From Pseudomonas sp. G2-4 (GTDB lineage: Bacteria > Pseudomonadota > Gammaproteobacteria > Pseudomonadales > Pseudomonadaceae), in assembly GCF_030064125.1 (NCBI RefSeq), contig NZ_CP125957.1, positions 2,480,001 to 2,544,000 on the forward strand: a stretch of 64,000 bases of DNA, read 5' to 3'. Shown here piece after piece: positions 33,873-43,107 of this stretch (positions are counted from its first letter, which is position 1; every line of letters begins with the position of its first letter). The notes under the pieces were generated by a model. That model made no database searches and was not told where the DNA came from. It saw nothing but the letters and a program-made list of their open reading frames with translations. The position numbers and the translations under genes were made by a program.

Positions 33873-35399
33873 TCACATCACCGCGCCGATCTGCCAGGGC
33901 AGGAACTCGTTATCGCCCAAGCCGTTTTCCTCGCTGCAGGTACGGCGCCCGGAAGCCGTCTCCAGCATCAACCGGAACAACCGCTCACCGGCCTCAGCCA
34001 CCGACTCCAGCCCATCGACAATGCCTCCAGCGTTGAAATCCATATCCAGCTCCATGCGTTGGAACAGGCGAGTGTTGGTGGCGATCTTCAAGGACGGCGT
34101 GGGCTTGCAGCCGTAGGTCGAGCCGCGACCCGTGGTAAAACAGATGAGATTAGCGCCGCCCGCCACCTGGCCGGTCGCGGACACCGGGTCATAACCGGGC
34201 GTGTCCATGAACACAAGGCCTTGAGCCTCGACCGTTTCAGCGTACTGGTAAACCCCCATCAACCCGGTAGCGCCGGCTTTCGCCACGGCACCCAGGGATT
34301 TTTCCAGGATGGTGGTGATGCCCCCGGCCTTGTTGCCAGGCGAAGGATTGTTGTTCATGTCACCGTCGTTATGGCGTACGTACGCTTCCCACCAATGGAT
34401 CCGCTCCATCAATTTTGCCGAGATCTCGGCGGACGCAGCACGAGCCGTCAGCAAGTGTTCAGCGCCATAGATTTCCGGCGTTTCCGAAAGAATGGCAGTG
34501 CCGCCATGCTGCACCAACAGGTCCACGGCCGCGCCGAGTGCCGGATTCGCCGTAATGCCCGAATAACCGTCCGAACCGCCGCACTGCAGGCCGACGCACA
34601 AATGGCTGGCGGCCACGCTCGTGCGCTGGCATTGGTTGATGATGGGCAGCATCGCTTCGATATGGGCGATACCACGTTGCACGGTTTCGCGAGTACCACC
34701 CGCGTCCTGGATGATCAGGCTGGCCTTGAGCACCGCCGAGCGATCGCCCAGTTCATTCATCAGCGGGGTGAGTTGGTTGACCTCGCAACCCAGGCCGATC
34801 AACAGGACTCCGGCGAAATTGGCGTGATCGGCATACCCGCGCAAGGTACGCTTGAGAATATCGATGCCTTCACCTTTTGCCCCCATGCCACAACCGCTGC
34901 CATGGGTGATTGCAACGACGCCATCGACATTGGGAAAGTCTTTCAGGCGCTCGGCAGAAAACGCATTGGCAATGTGTTTGCACACGGTGGCCGAGCAATT
35001 GACGCTGGAAACAATGCCGATGTAATTACGTGTCCCAACGCGTCCATCCGCGCGGACGAAACCTTCGAATGTAGCGCAGTCACTGCTGGGCAAGGTGGGG
35101 ACGTAGACGTTCCGCACACTGTGTTCGGCATTGGTGGTGGGCATGGCCAGGTTGTGCACGTGGACATAATCGCCAGGCGTGATGTCCTCGGTCGCCTGGC
35201 CGATGGTCTGGCCATACTTGAGCACCCTTTGGCCCGCCAACACGCTGCGCAGGGCGATCTTATGGCCGGATGGAATCGCCTGTCGGGCGATCAGCGCGAT
35301 GCCGTCGGCGCTAAGGCGTTGACCTTCAGCGATATCGCCGCGCGCCACCGCGACATCGTCCCCGGGCGTCAAGACCAGCAAAGAAGAAGGCAAGTTCAT
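33873..35399 (-). CDS. uxaA: Altronate dehydratase (UxaA family)
   Basis: The 508-residue protein has the N-terminal SAF-like domain (LTPGDDVAVARGDIAEGQRL) and the large catalytic domain with GFVRADGRVGTRNYIGI, CSATVCKHIA, THGSGCGMGAKGEGID, GLGCEVNQL, GLQCGGSDGYSGITANPALG and FTTGRGSTYGCKPTPSLKIATN. It converts D-altronate, or galactarate-like acids, to KDG. The start at 35399 is followed by MNLPSSLLVLTPGDD; the longer reading to 35549 overlaps the upstream gene. It forms an operon with the zinc dehydrogenase. Confidence 0.92.
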   Translation of the reverse strand: MNLPSSLLVLTPGDDVAVARGDIAEGQRLSADGIALIARQAIPSGHKIALRSVLAGQRVLKYGQTIGQATEDITPGDYVHVHNLAMPTTNAEHSVRNVYVPTLPSSDCATFEGFVRADGRVGTRNYIGIVSSVNCSATVCKHIANAFSAERLKDFPNVDGVVAITHGSGCGMGAKGEGIDILKRTLRGYADHANFAGVLLIGLGCEVNQLTPLMNELGDRSAVLKASLIIQDAGGTRETVQRGIAHIEAMLPIINQCQRTSVAASHLCVGLQCGGSDGYSGITANPALGAAVDLLVQHGGTAILSETPEIYGAEHLLTARAASAEISAKLMERIHWWEAYVRHNDGDMNNNPSPGNKAGGITTILEKSLGAVAKAGATGLMGVYQYAETVEAQGLVFMDTPGYDPVSATGQVAGGANLICFTTGRGSTYGCKPTPSLKIATNTRLFQRMELDMDFNAGGIVDGLESVAEAGERLFRLMLETASGRRTCSEENGLGDNEFLPWQIGAVM

Positions 35400-35416
35400 G
35401 GTACGTCCTCCCAGTC

Positions 35417-36427
35417 CTAGCACTCGATGATGGCCTTGACCACCCCCTGTTTGGGGTCGAGCAAGGTGGTGAACGAGTGAGCGATATCGCCGAGGGTCAG
35501 GCGATGGGTATTGAGGGCTGCATCCGGAATCAGTCCGTCGCGCAGACACTGCTCGACGTAATGGAAGTCTTCCTTGGTCGCGTTGCGACTGCCCATCAGG
35601 GTGGCTTCACGCTTATGAAATTCCGGGTCGGAAAAGGTGATGGAGTCCCGAACCACCGAGATCATCACATAGGTGCCGCCGTGGGCGATGAACTCGAACC
35701 CGCGCTCCATGGCCCGGGCATTGCCGGTGGCATCGAACACCACGTCAAAAAAATCATCCCCGGTGAGTTCAGCCAGGGCCTGCTTGTCACCTTCACCGAT
35801 TTGCACCGCCGCATGGATATCCAGGTGTTGTTTACAGAACGACAGGCGATCCTCACGGGTATCCAGCACGGTAACTTTTGCCCCACGCAGGCTGGCGAAG
35901 ATCGCCGCCGCCATACCGATCGGGCCGGTGCCAACCACCAAGGCGTGCTTATCCGCCTGGACATTTGAACGACGTACGGCGTGAGCCCCGATCGACAGGA
36001 ACTCGATCATCGCTGCCTGGTCCAGGGAAACCCCCACGGCCTTGTGTACGAATTCGCATGGAACACTCAGGTACTCAGTAAAAGCGCCGTCGCAGTGAAC
36101 CCCTAGCACCTGGATACGGGTGCAGCAGTTGGTCTTGCCCTGGCGACAGGCGATGCAGGTCCCGCAGGACAGATAAGGCATCACGTAGACGACGTCACCC
36201 ACGGCGAGGTTGCTGGCGCTGTCAGTGCCTTCCACAACCCCGGAAAACTCGTGCCCCATGACCCGCGGGTATTCGAGGTAGGGCTGATTGCCAGTGAAAA
36301 TATGCAGGTCGGTGCCACAGACCCCGACACGCTTGACCCGGATGAGGATCTCCCCCGGTTTCCTGAGGGGCTTTTCAGTCTGGATGGCGGTTAACGAGCC
36401 GGGTTCGTTACAAATGACAGTCAGCAT
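35417..36427 (-). CDS. Zinc-dependent dehydrogenase (LgoD/YjjN-like)
   Basis: The 336-residue medium-chain dehydrogenase has the zinc site CGTDLH and GHEFSGVVE, structural Cys CGTCIACRQGKTNCC and the cofactor loop VVGTGPIGMAAAI. It resembles L-galactonate 5-dehydrogenases that give tagaturonate, which would then need reduction to altronate for the next enzyme. It is the first gene of the uxaA operon, behind two GntR-type operators. The start at 36427 gives MLTVICNEPGS; the 57-residue upstream extension contains the promoter and is rejected. Confidence 0.85.
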   Translation of the reverse strand: MLTVICNEPGSLTAIQTEKPLRKPGEILIRVKRVGVCGTDLHIFTGNQPYLEYPRVMGHEFSGVVEGTDSASNLAVGDVVYVMPYLSCGTCIACRQGKTNCCTRIQVLGVHCDGAFTEYLSVPCEFVHKAVGVSLDQAAMIEFLSIGAHAVRRSNVQADKHALVVGTGPIGMAAAIFASLRGAKVTVLDTREDRLSFCKQHLDIHAAVQIGEGDKQALAELTGDDFFDVVFDATGNARAMERGFEFIAHGGTYVMISVVRDSITFSDPEFHKREATLMGSRNATKEDFHYVEQCLRDGLIPDAALNTHRLTLGDIAHSFTTLLDPKQGVVKAIIEC

Positions 36428-36584
36428 GTTGATGCTCCTTGGCGGGCGTCCAGGCAATGGGTGCCTGCAGGCGGGAGGAGGGTTGTGAGCGCACGGCTGC
36501 CGGGACCGGGCTCTCTTTTTTGTTGTAGTCGGGCAGTGACCCGCTTGGATGATCTTCGCCTGAAAGCTACACGCCGGAAAAAAT

Positions 36585-36599
36585 ATTGGCAAGACCAAT
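36585..36599. promoter_or_regulatory. FadR/GntR-type operator, proximal
   Basis: ATTGG-CAAGA-CCAAT, 5-bp arms with a 5-base centre, just downstream of the -10-like TATTAT on the minus strand. Probable target of the GntR regulator at 33119-33823. Confidence 0.65.
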
Positions 36600-36613
36600 T
36601 TAAAATAATATCG

Positions 36614-36628
36614 ATTGGACTGACCAAT
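36614..36628. promoter_or_regulatory. FadR/GntR-type operator, distal
   Basis: ATTGG-ACTGA-CCAAT has the same arms and spacing as the proximal site, 29 bases away. It overlaps the promoter spacer upstream of the -10-like element. Confidence 0.65.
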
Positions 36629-36778
36629 GTGGGTTTGTAGAGCCGATCCGATTTCTCTTCCTTCTTACAATGCACTTGGCATCGCCCAGCGCTGGGGGAA
36701 GATGCCTAGGGGGGATTGCCTACGAGGAAATTTGGATGAGCACCACGTGGAGGGAAAACAAGTACTGAGTCAAAACAT

Positions 36779-37381
36779 CTACTGATGAATTTCGGTGACC
36801 GACATAGTGAAAACCAGCTTGGACCTTCCGGTGTTGGCGTAGGTGTGTGGCACATCTGTCTTTGCCACCGCAGAGCTACCGGCGGGAATGACCAGTTCGG
36901 TTTCTCCTACGACGCATTTCAGCGTGCCTTTCTCGACATGGAACAGTTCCAACGTGCCTTGGGGATGTCCGGGTGAAGCAAAGGATTCACCTGGAAACAT
37001 CTCCCAGCGCCACAGTTCAATCATGTTGGGGCCGCTCGTTCCGGCCAGAAGCCGTGCTGTCCCTCCCTGATCTCCGGTCCAGAGCGTAGGAATGTCATGA
37101 CTGTCGATGATATGGGCGGAGGGGGCTTCCGTCACATTGACGATGTCTGCAACTGAAAGGCGCAACGCCGCAGCGATTTTGCAGAGGATGCCGATGCTCG
37201 GATTGGCCGTGCATTTCTCTATTTCGACGACCATTCCTTTACTCACCCCTGAGCGACGGGAAAGCTCATCCAGAGTGATTTTTTGTGCCTTGCGTGCCTG
37301 TTTGAGGGTGCGCGCAACGGCCAGGCTCACAGCCTGTGCATCAGCACCAGGGGCTGTTGATATACCGGTATTCGTGGTCAT
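36779..37381 (-). CDS. XRE-family regulator with C-terminal cupin
   Basis: This 200-residue regulator has a lambda-repressor-like helix-turn-helix at about 24-80 (LKQARKAQKITLDELSRRSGVSKGMVVEIEK in sequence order) and a cupin domain at about 110-197 (SPGHPQGTLELFHVEKGTLK, VVGETELVIPAGSSAVAKTD). Such proteins sense a small ligand and often control amino-acid or polyamine genes. The target is not evident. It is divergent from the B3/B4 gene, 164 bases apart, so that gene is a candidate target. Confidence 0.87.
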   Translation of the reverse strand: MTTNTGISTAPGADAQAVSLAVARTLKQARKAQKITLDELSRRSGVSKGMVVEIEKCTANPSIGILCKIAAALRLSVADIVNVTEAPSAHIIDSHDIPTLWTGDQGGTARLLAGTSGPNMIELWRWEMFPGESFASPGHPQGTLELFHVEKGTLKCVVGETELVIPAGSSAVAKTDVPHTYANTGRSKLVFTMSVTEIHQ

Positions 37382-37545
37382 TGGTATGGGTCATGAGGGA
37401 AGAATGGATGAAGGAATTCTCGGCGTTTGTCGGCAGTTCCGTCAATCAGGCCATTGGCCGTAGCAGCTCATCATGGTCGATATATTGACTTTTTTGGTCG
37501 GCGATGACTAGCATGAAATGAGATTTGAATTTCTGGAGATCGTTG

Positions 37546-38238
37546 ATGTTGTCCGTACTGCCGTTAATCGACCCATCTGTTGCTGAGCTGGCCCCGGGGT
37601 TCAGGGCCCTGAGCATCGTGGTGGAAGCTGCGCCGCTCATCAATCCAAGCGTCGCTCAAGAAGCCCTGGAACGTGCGTGCCAGTCGGTCATGGCGGGCGG
37701 ACCCGGCTGGGGGGATGCTCATCTGGCTGCTTGGGCAGATACGTTTCGACAGTTCGGGGCGAAGCCGCAACGGACCCCTTGCTCAGCCGAAGCCTTGCGC
37801 AAGCGGGTTTTGCGCGATGGCAACTTGCCGAGCCTGGACCCTGTCGTCGATCTGTACAACGCCATCAGCATTGAGTACGCGATCCCGGTGGGAGGGGAAA
37901 ACATTGCAGCCTATACAGGCGTGCCACGGCTCGTTATTGCGGATGGTTCCGAACCTTTTGACACCATGAAAGAAGGCGTTCCAGCTTATGAATATCCCGA
38001 CGCCGGCGAAGTGGTCTGGCGGGATGAAAAAGGCGTGACGTGCCGGCGCTGGAATTGGCGCCAAGGTGTTAGAACCCGGTTGAGTGCCGATGCAAGCCAC
38101 ATGTGGTTCATTCTGGAAAGCTTGCCGGCTATGCCGCTCGAGGCGTTGACTGAAGCGGGTGACAAGTTGATAGAGGGCCTGCAATTGATGATGCCTGGCG
38201 CCCGGATTGAGAGCGCCTTGGTTGGTCCTGGGGCCTAG
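37546..38238 (+). CDS. Free-standing B3/B4 (PheRS editing-like) domain protein
   Basis: The 230-residue protein matches the B3/B4 tRNA-editing-like fold: WADTFRQFGAKPQRTPCSAEALRKRVLRDGNLPSLDPVVDLYNAISIEYAIPVGG in order, then GEVVWRDEKGVTCRRWNWRQGVRT. The LPSLDPVVDLYNAIS motif parallels LPRINGVVDTVNWVAVS in the TrpB fusion at 9806. In PheRS this domain hydrolyses mischarged Tyr-tRNAPhe; free-standing copies may edit in trans, but their role is uncertain. The ATG at 37546 has GGAG; an in-frame TTG at 37525 is less likely. Confidence 0.82.
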   Translation: MLSVLPLIDPSVAELAPGFRALSIVVEAAPLINPSVAQEALERACQSVMAGGPGWGDAHLAAWADTFRQFGAKPQRTPCSAEALRKRVLRDGNLPSLDPVVDLYNAISIEYAIPVGGENIAAYTGVPRLVIADGSEPFDTMKEGVPAYEYPDAGEVVWRDEKGVTCRRWNWRQGVRTRLSADASHMWFILESLPAMPLEALTEAGDKLIEGLQLMMPGARIESALVGPGA

Positions 38239-38372
38239 TACCCGTAAAGTGACTGTTATCCTGCTCACTGTCCTGGCAGCCGTTTCTTTCACGCCACTGC
38301 CATGTCGCCCCACAAGCATTTAATGAACCCAGCCCCATCCGCTCATGTCACTCGTTTGTCAGGAACGACAAC

Positions 38373-40013
38373 ATGGAGCCATTGATGCGACCTTTGTATT
38401 TCGCCAGTCTGTCCTTCACCGCGCTGCTCTGCGCGGCTTGCTCAAGTCAACCGCCCGCGACATGGAGCTATGAAGATGCCCGGGGGCGAACCAATCTGCC
38501 GCCCGACCAAGCCTATCCCGAGCTGTTCGAAGCGGTGCAACGCCAGCAGGTTTTTACTGACCAGAAGCACTTCGTGGACGCGCTGCCCAAGCGTGATCCT
38601 TCGAAAATCCGTGCCGACTACCTGGCCCGGCGTGACAGCGAAGGCTTCGATATCAAAGCCTTTGTGCAAGATAACTTCATCGAGTCGGGCGAGGCTGAAA
38701 GTCCGGCGCCGGCACCCGGTGCCCCGATTGAAGAACACATCGACAAGCTGTGGCCCGTGCTAAGCCGGAGCTACAGCCAAGTTCCGCAATACAGCAGCTT
38801 GTTGCCCCTGCCGCAGCCCTATGTGGTGCCAGGCGGGCGCTTTCGCGAGATGTATTACTGGGATTCGTATTTCACCATGCTGGGGCTTGAGCAAAGCGGT
38901 GAGAAGGCCAAGGTGCGCCAGATGACCGATAACTTTGCCTACATGATCGACACCTACGGCCACATTCCCAATGGCAATCGCACCTACTACCTGAGTCGCT
39001 CGCAGCCGCCGTTCTTTGCCTACATGGTGGAGTTGCAGGCTCGCATCGAAGGTGACCAGGCCTACGGGCGATACCTGCCGCAATTGCAGAAGGAATATGC
39101 CTATTGGATGGAAGGTGCCCAGGCACTCAAGTCCGGTGCGGCTGCCCAGCACGTCGTCAAACTCGCAGATGGCAGCGTTCTGAATCGCTATTGGGATGCC
39201 AGCGCGACGCCTCGCCAGGAGTCCTGGTTGCAAGACGTCAAGACCGCCGCTCAGGCGCCGCAAAGGCCCAGGCAGGAAGTCTGGCGTGACCTGCGTGCTG
39301 GCGCCGAAAGCGGTTGGGACTTCAGTTCTCGTTGGTTGGACGATGGCCAGAACCTGACGACCATACGCACCACGTCAATTGTGCCGGTTGACCTGAACAG
39401 TCTTATCTACCACTTGGAGCGCACCATCGCCAAAGCCTGTGAAACCATTCAGGACTCGCCCTGCATCCAGGCGTATAACCAGCGCGCCGAGCTGCGCCAG
39501 CGTGCCATCGAGAAGCACCTGTGGAATGCCGACGGCGGTTTCTATGTGGACTACGATTGGCAGCGCAACCAGCAACGCCAGCCACTCACCGGCGCGACGC
39601 TGTTCCCGCTGTACACAGGGCTCGCCTCTGTCGAGCGTGCAAACCGCACGGCCGAGGCGGTGCGTGACGGTCTGTTGCGTCCCGGCGGCATTGCCACTAC
39701 CCAGGTCAGCAATGGCCAGCAGTGGGATGAGCCCAATGGCTGGGCACCGTTGCAATGGGTCGCAGTGGAGGGCTTGGAACGATACGGGCAAACCGCGTTG
39801 GCGCAACAGATTGGCAGCCGCTTTTTGCAGCAGGTCCAGAATCTCTATCGCAAGGAAAACAAACTGGTAGAGAAGTACGATCTGTCTGGACGGGGAGATG
39901 GCGGAGGCGGCGGCGAGTATGAATTGCAGGACGGCTTCGGCTGGACGAACGGGGTCACGCTAAAGCTGATGAGCAAGTATGGCGCAAGCTCCCCAGCGCC
40001 CGCTGATGAATGA
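38373..40013 (+). CDS. treA: Periplasmic trehalase
   Basis: The 546-residue GH37 enzyme hydrolyses trehalose to two glucoses. Trehalase signature 1 is PGGRFREMYYWDSYFTMLGL and signature 2 is QWDEPNGWAPLQWVAVEGL; the glycine-rich GDGGGGGEYELQDGFGWTNG follows. The hydrophobic N-terminus with LLCAACSS indicates export, perhaps with a non-canonical lipobox. The start may be 38373 or the ATG at 38385. It stands alone with no trehalose transporter or regulator next to it. Confidence 0.93.
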   Translation: MEPLMRPLYFASLSFTALLCAACSSQPPATWSYEDARGRTNLPPDQAYPELFEAVQRQQVFTDQKHFVDALPKRDPSKIRADYLARRDSEGFDIKAFVQDNFIESGEAESPAPAPGAPIEEHIDKLWPVLSRSYSQVPQYSSLLPLPQPYVVPGGRFREMYYWDSYFTMLGLEQSGEKAKVRQMTDNFAYMIDTYGHIPNGNRTYYLSRSQPPFFAYMVELQARIEGDQAYGRYLPQLQKEYAYWMEGAQALKSGAAAQHVVKLADGSVLNRYWDASATPRQESWLQDVKTAAQAPQRPRQEVWRDLRAGAESGWDFSSRWLDDGQNLTTIRTTSIVPVDLNSLIYHLERTIAKACETIQDSPCIQAYNQRAELRQRAIEKHLWNADGGFYVDYDWQRNQQRQPLTGATLFPLYTGLASVERANRTAEAVRDGLLRPGGIATTQVSNGQQWDEPNGWAPLQWVAVEGLERYGQTALAQQIGSRFLQQVQNLYRKENKLVEKYDLSGRGDGGGGGEYELQDGFGWTNGVTLKLMSKYGASSPAPADE

Positions 40014-40121
40014 AGTGCAAGGCGTGTTCGAGCCTCTCTTGCGATAGCGTAATGTGGAGGACGTTCCGTGCATCAACGGAGCACGTGGCCGGCGGTGGTC
40101 CCGTGCTCGGCGCTTGATCAT

Positions 40122-41075
40122 CTACTCATACACCGTCACCCGATTGCGTCCGGTCTTCTTCGAGGTATACAGCGCGCTGTCGGCCCAGGCGATCAGGTCG
40201 GCGTGGGAGGTAGAGGGCTGGCTCAGGTCGGCCACTCCGAGGCTGATGGTGAAGCGGATGCTCTGGTTGTTGTGCAGTACTTCCATTTCTTCGACTGCCT
40301 TGCGCAGACGCTCGGCGAAAACGAGTGCGCCGGCCTTGTCGGTGTCCGACAGCACCACGCCGAATTCTTCGCCGCCGTAACGCCCAGCCACATCGGATTC
40401 GCGTACATGCTCGCGCACCAGCTTGGCAATTTGCTCGATAACCTTGTCGCCCGCCTGATGACCATAGGTGTCGTTGACCCGTTTGAAGTGGTCGATATCG
40501 AACATCACCAGGCTCAAGGCATTGCCGTAGCGTTGGTTGCGGGCATGGGCAGCTTTCAGGTTTTCTTCCCAATGGCCACGGTTGTACAGGCCGGTCAGCC
40601 GGTCGGTGCTGGAGAGTTGTTGCAGTTGCGCATTGGCGGCCTGAAGCTGATGCCGATTGGTGGCGACGTCGGTGACGTCATAGATCACCAGGCAGACATG
40701 GTTGATTTTGTTGTCGGGGGAGCGCAGAGGCAGCAACGTGGTGTTCTGGTACATGAACTCTTCCTGGCCGGTGATCGGCTGGTAGTTCTTGAACCGCACC
40801 AGATACGGACGCAGCTCCCAGATAGTGAACGCTGGCGTGCCCAGGGTGGCGACGCTTTCCACCTTGCGGCTGAACCATTGGCGGTCGACCTCGGGGAACA
40901 GCGTGAAAAAATGCTGGTTGTGGGCGTCCTTGGGTTGTACCCCGGAGCGGTTCTCCATGAAGGTGTTCCAGACCTGCACACGGTAGTCGCGATCGAGCAC
41001 GACCACCCCCACATCGATGCTCTGGACAATCGTCAGCAACCAGTGGAACTCGGTGAGATCAACAGGATCATTCAT
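40122..41075 (-). CDS. Diguanylate cyclase with PAS-like sensor domain
   Basis: The 317-residue cytosolic protein has a PAS-like domain at about 8-145 (IDVGVVVLDRDYRVQVWN, VCLVIYDVTDVA), a short coiled segment and a GGDEF domain at about 155-312 with DRLTGLYNRGHWEE, DIDHFKRVNDTYGHQAGD and the active-site AGRYGGEEFGVVL. GGEEF is a catalytically competent variant. A clear RxxD inhibitory site is present just upstream (RESD). It follows the REC-CheC/CheX gene by 3 bases, so the two probably form a signalling unit. Confidence 0.92.
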   Translation of the reverse strand: MNDPVDLTEFHWLLTIVQSIDVGVVVLDRDYRVQVWNTFMENRSGVQPKDAHNQHFFTLFPEVDRQWFSRKVESVATLGTPAFTIWELRPYLVRFKNYQPITGQEEFMYQNTTLLPLRSPDNKINHVCLVIYDVTDVATNRHQLQAANAQLQQLSSTDRLTGLYNRGHWEENLKAAHARNQRYGNALSLVMFDIDHFKRVNDTYGHQAGDKVIEQIAKLVREHVRESDVAGRYGGEEFGVVLSDTDKAGALVFAERLRKAVEEMEVLHNNQSIRFTISLGVADLSQPSTSHADLIAWADSALYTSKKTGRNRVTVYE

Positions 41076-41078
41076 GGC

Positions 41079-42077
41079 TCAATTCATCAGGTAGGCAAGT
41101 TTGTGGGTCAATCGCTCGATCGAGTCTTCCGTGAACAGCAGCAACAGATCGAAGCGAATGTCATGCCCTTCCAGGCTATAGCTGATCTCGACGGCCAGGG
41201 TCTTTTTCCAGCGTTTCTGGTTGAGCAGGATCAGCTCATCGATGGCCGCGTGTTGGCCAAGAATCTGCGGGTGGCCTTGGGAGAACACCACGTCGATCTG
41301 TTCGGCAATGCTGCTCAGGCAAGCGCCGATCAGGACGCTGGAGAGGTCCAGCAGCATTTCCAGGTCCGAGTACTCGCTCGTCTGACGTTGCATCAATTGC
41401 GCGATGTCGGCGACTTCCGAGTCGTGAAAGATCAGCAGGGCTTCGCCGGCGATGCCACTGCCGATAAAACCCTGGCAGATGGCCGTCAGTTGCTGGGAGC
41501 TGCCGGCATCGGCCAGCGCCATGTGCAACTCACCCACTTCGAGAATGTTCACGTTCGGTACGGGCAACTGCACGAAAACCCCGAGTACCTTGGCGATCAG
41601 GGCGGCTGCCTGGCCGATGGCGACGTTGACCGTTTCGCGGAATACATCGTGAAAACTGATGACGGTGTTTGTTTCGGAACGATTCTGCGGTGGCGTCTGG
41701 CCGGGTTTCGTCAGGAGCCCCAGCCGACTGAGGGTCTGGCGCAGCTCGTCTTCGTCGAAAGGTTTTTTCAGGAAGGCCAGCGCGCCCAGTTCAAGCACGC
41801 GGCGCACCGCTTCCTCTTGGACGTCACCCGAGATCACGATGACTTGCGCCTTCAATCCTTCGTCGCGCAACGCGCTCAACACCTGGTAACCGTCCATCTC
41901 TGGCATGGTCAGGTCGAGCAGTACCACCTGTCCCAAACCCTGGCGTATGGCGTCCATGGCCTGGCGACCATTCATGGCCTCGGTGACCGAGACCGGCCAG
42001 TCCGCCGGCAGGGCTCGTAGTACTTGTTTGCGAGCCATGTTGGAATCGTCACACACTACTAGGGGAATCACTGACAC
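41079..42077 (-). CDS. Response regulator with CheC/CheX-like phosphatase domain
   Basis: The 332-residue protein has a REC domain at 1-120 with VVCDDSNMAR, VVLLDLTMPEMDGYQ (phospho-Asp), VISGD and FLKKPFDEDEL. A CheC/CheX-like domain follows: FRETVNVAIGQAAALIAKVLG holds one E-x2-N site, while the second helix DLSSVLIGACLSSIAE has Ser where Asn is usual, so only one site looks intact. The GTG at 42077 (MSVIPLVVCDDS) is preferred; starts at 42125 and 42128 are alternatives. First gene of a pair with the diguanylate cyclase. Confidence 0.85.
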   Translation of the reverse strand: MSVIPLVVCDDSNMARKQVLRALPADWPVSVTEAMNGRQAMDAIRQGLGQVVLLDLTMPEMDGYQVLSALRDEGLKAQVIVISGDVQEEAVRRVLELGALAFLKKPFDEDELRQTLSRLGLLTKPGQTPPQNRSETNTVISFHDVFRETVNVAIGQAAALIAKVLGVFVQLPVPNVNILEVGELHMALADAGSSQQLTAICQGFIGSGIAGEALLIFHDSEVADIAQLMQRQTSEYSDLEMLLDLSSVLIGACLSSIAEQIDVVFSQGHPQILGQHAAIDELILLNQKRWKKTLAVEISYSLEGHDIRFDLLLLFTEDSIERLTHKLAYLMN

Positions 42078-42318
42078 AGAGGCACTCTTTAAGAGGTTGG
42101 CTATCAGGGAATGGCTTACATGCATCATGTCATAGGGTAGCAAAGACCTGCCAGTGCATAGGGTTTATCGGAACCCCTCCTTAAACATGGGAGGCCGGCG
42201 GGGCGTTCCAGGTTCCGCTTTCTTCGCAGGCATTTGAAATGCCCGGCGTTGCTCGACAGAATCGTTTCCCGATCCGGCCACAGGTGCTGGACGTTCGTGG
42301 TGAAAAAAGGGGCTGTAG

Positions 42319-43014
42319 TTGAACGAACAGACATTGTCCATGCGCCTGGAGCGTGTGGCGGCACAGGTACCAGCCGGCGCACGCCTGGCCGATATCGGCT
42401 CGGATCACGCCTACCTGCCGGTGGCGTTGATGCGCCGTGGAGCCATCGTGGCGGCGGTGGCCGGTGAGGTGGCGTTGACGCCGTTTCGCTCGGCCGAACG
42501 TACCGTGGCCGAGAACGGCCTGGAACAGCGCATCACCGTGCGCCTGGCCAATGGCCTGGCGGCGATCGAACCGGGAGACGGCGTTACGGCCATCAGCATC
42601 TGCGGCATGGGCGGCGAGACGATCCGCGACATCCTCGACAACGGCAAGGCGCGCCTGAGCGGCCAGGAACGGTTGATCCTGCAGCCCAACGGTGGTGAGC
42701 AGCCCCTGCGCCAATGGCTGATGGAAAATGGTTACCGCATCCTTTTCGAGGAACTGCTGCGGGAAAATCGCTTCGACTACGAAATCATCGTCGCCGAGCG
42801 CGCCGGGCCGGTGCTGTATAGCCCCGAGGAACTGTACTTCGGCCCACTGCAGATGCAGGCCCGCAGTCCGGCATTCCTGAGCAAGTGGCAGCGAATTCTG
42901 CGCGTGAAACAGCGGACCCTGGCTCACTTTGCCCGGGCGCGCCAGGCCGTGCCCGAGGAAAAAATCCAGGAAGTCGCCCGGCAGGCCCGGTGGATCACTG
43001 AGCTGCTGGCTTGA
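42319..43014 (+). CDS. trmK: tRNA (adenine-N1)-methyltransferase, TrmK family
   Basis: The 231-residue SAM-dependent enzyme starts with MRLERVAAQVPAGARLADIGSDHAYLP and has AISICGMGGETI, LILQPNGGEQPLRQWL and FDYEIIVAERAGP, the TrmK/YqfN signature. TrmK methylates A22 of tRNA. The probable start is a TTG at 42319 behind AAAAAAGGGG; an ATG at 42337 is the alternative. It is a single gene, divergent from the response regulator. Confidence 0.88.
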   Translation: MNEQTLSMRLERVAAQVPAGARLADIGSDHAYLPVALMRRGAIVAAVAGEVALTPFRSAERTVAENGLEQRITVRLANGLAAIEPGDGVTAISICGMGGETIRDILDNGKARLSGQERLILQPNGGEQPLRQWLMENGYRILFEELLRENRFDYEIIVAERAGPVLYSPEELYFGPLQMQARSPAFLSKWQRILRVKQRTLAHFARARQAVPEEKIQEVARQARWITELLA

Positions 43015-43107
43015 CCCAATGGGGGGGAACGTCTACGCCAGCGCAGCCTCTGAAGGTAATGCAGGACGACCCCGCGCTGCCTTTTTACACTTGGAGGATA
43101 GGCTCAC

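Larger units (their letters stand above)
36428..36778. promoter_or_regulatory. Control region of the uxaA operon
   Basis: This 351-base gap separates the zinc dehydrogenase gene from the XRE-cupin gene, both on the minus strand. A minus-strand -10-like TATTAT (36605-36610) lies between two FadR-type operators. No gene is apparent in the remainder. Confidence 0.6.

Noticed and set aside
34059..35420. 453-codon plus-strand reading frame
   Set aside because: It lies antisense to altronate dehydratase and has no recognisable domain.
40068..42020. 650-codon plus-strand reading frame
   Set aside because: It is entirely antisense to the diguanylate cyclase and response regulator genes, whose domain motifs are clear; long antisense frames are common in GC-rich DNA.
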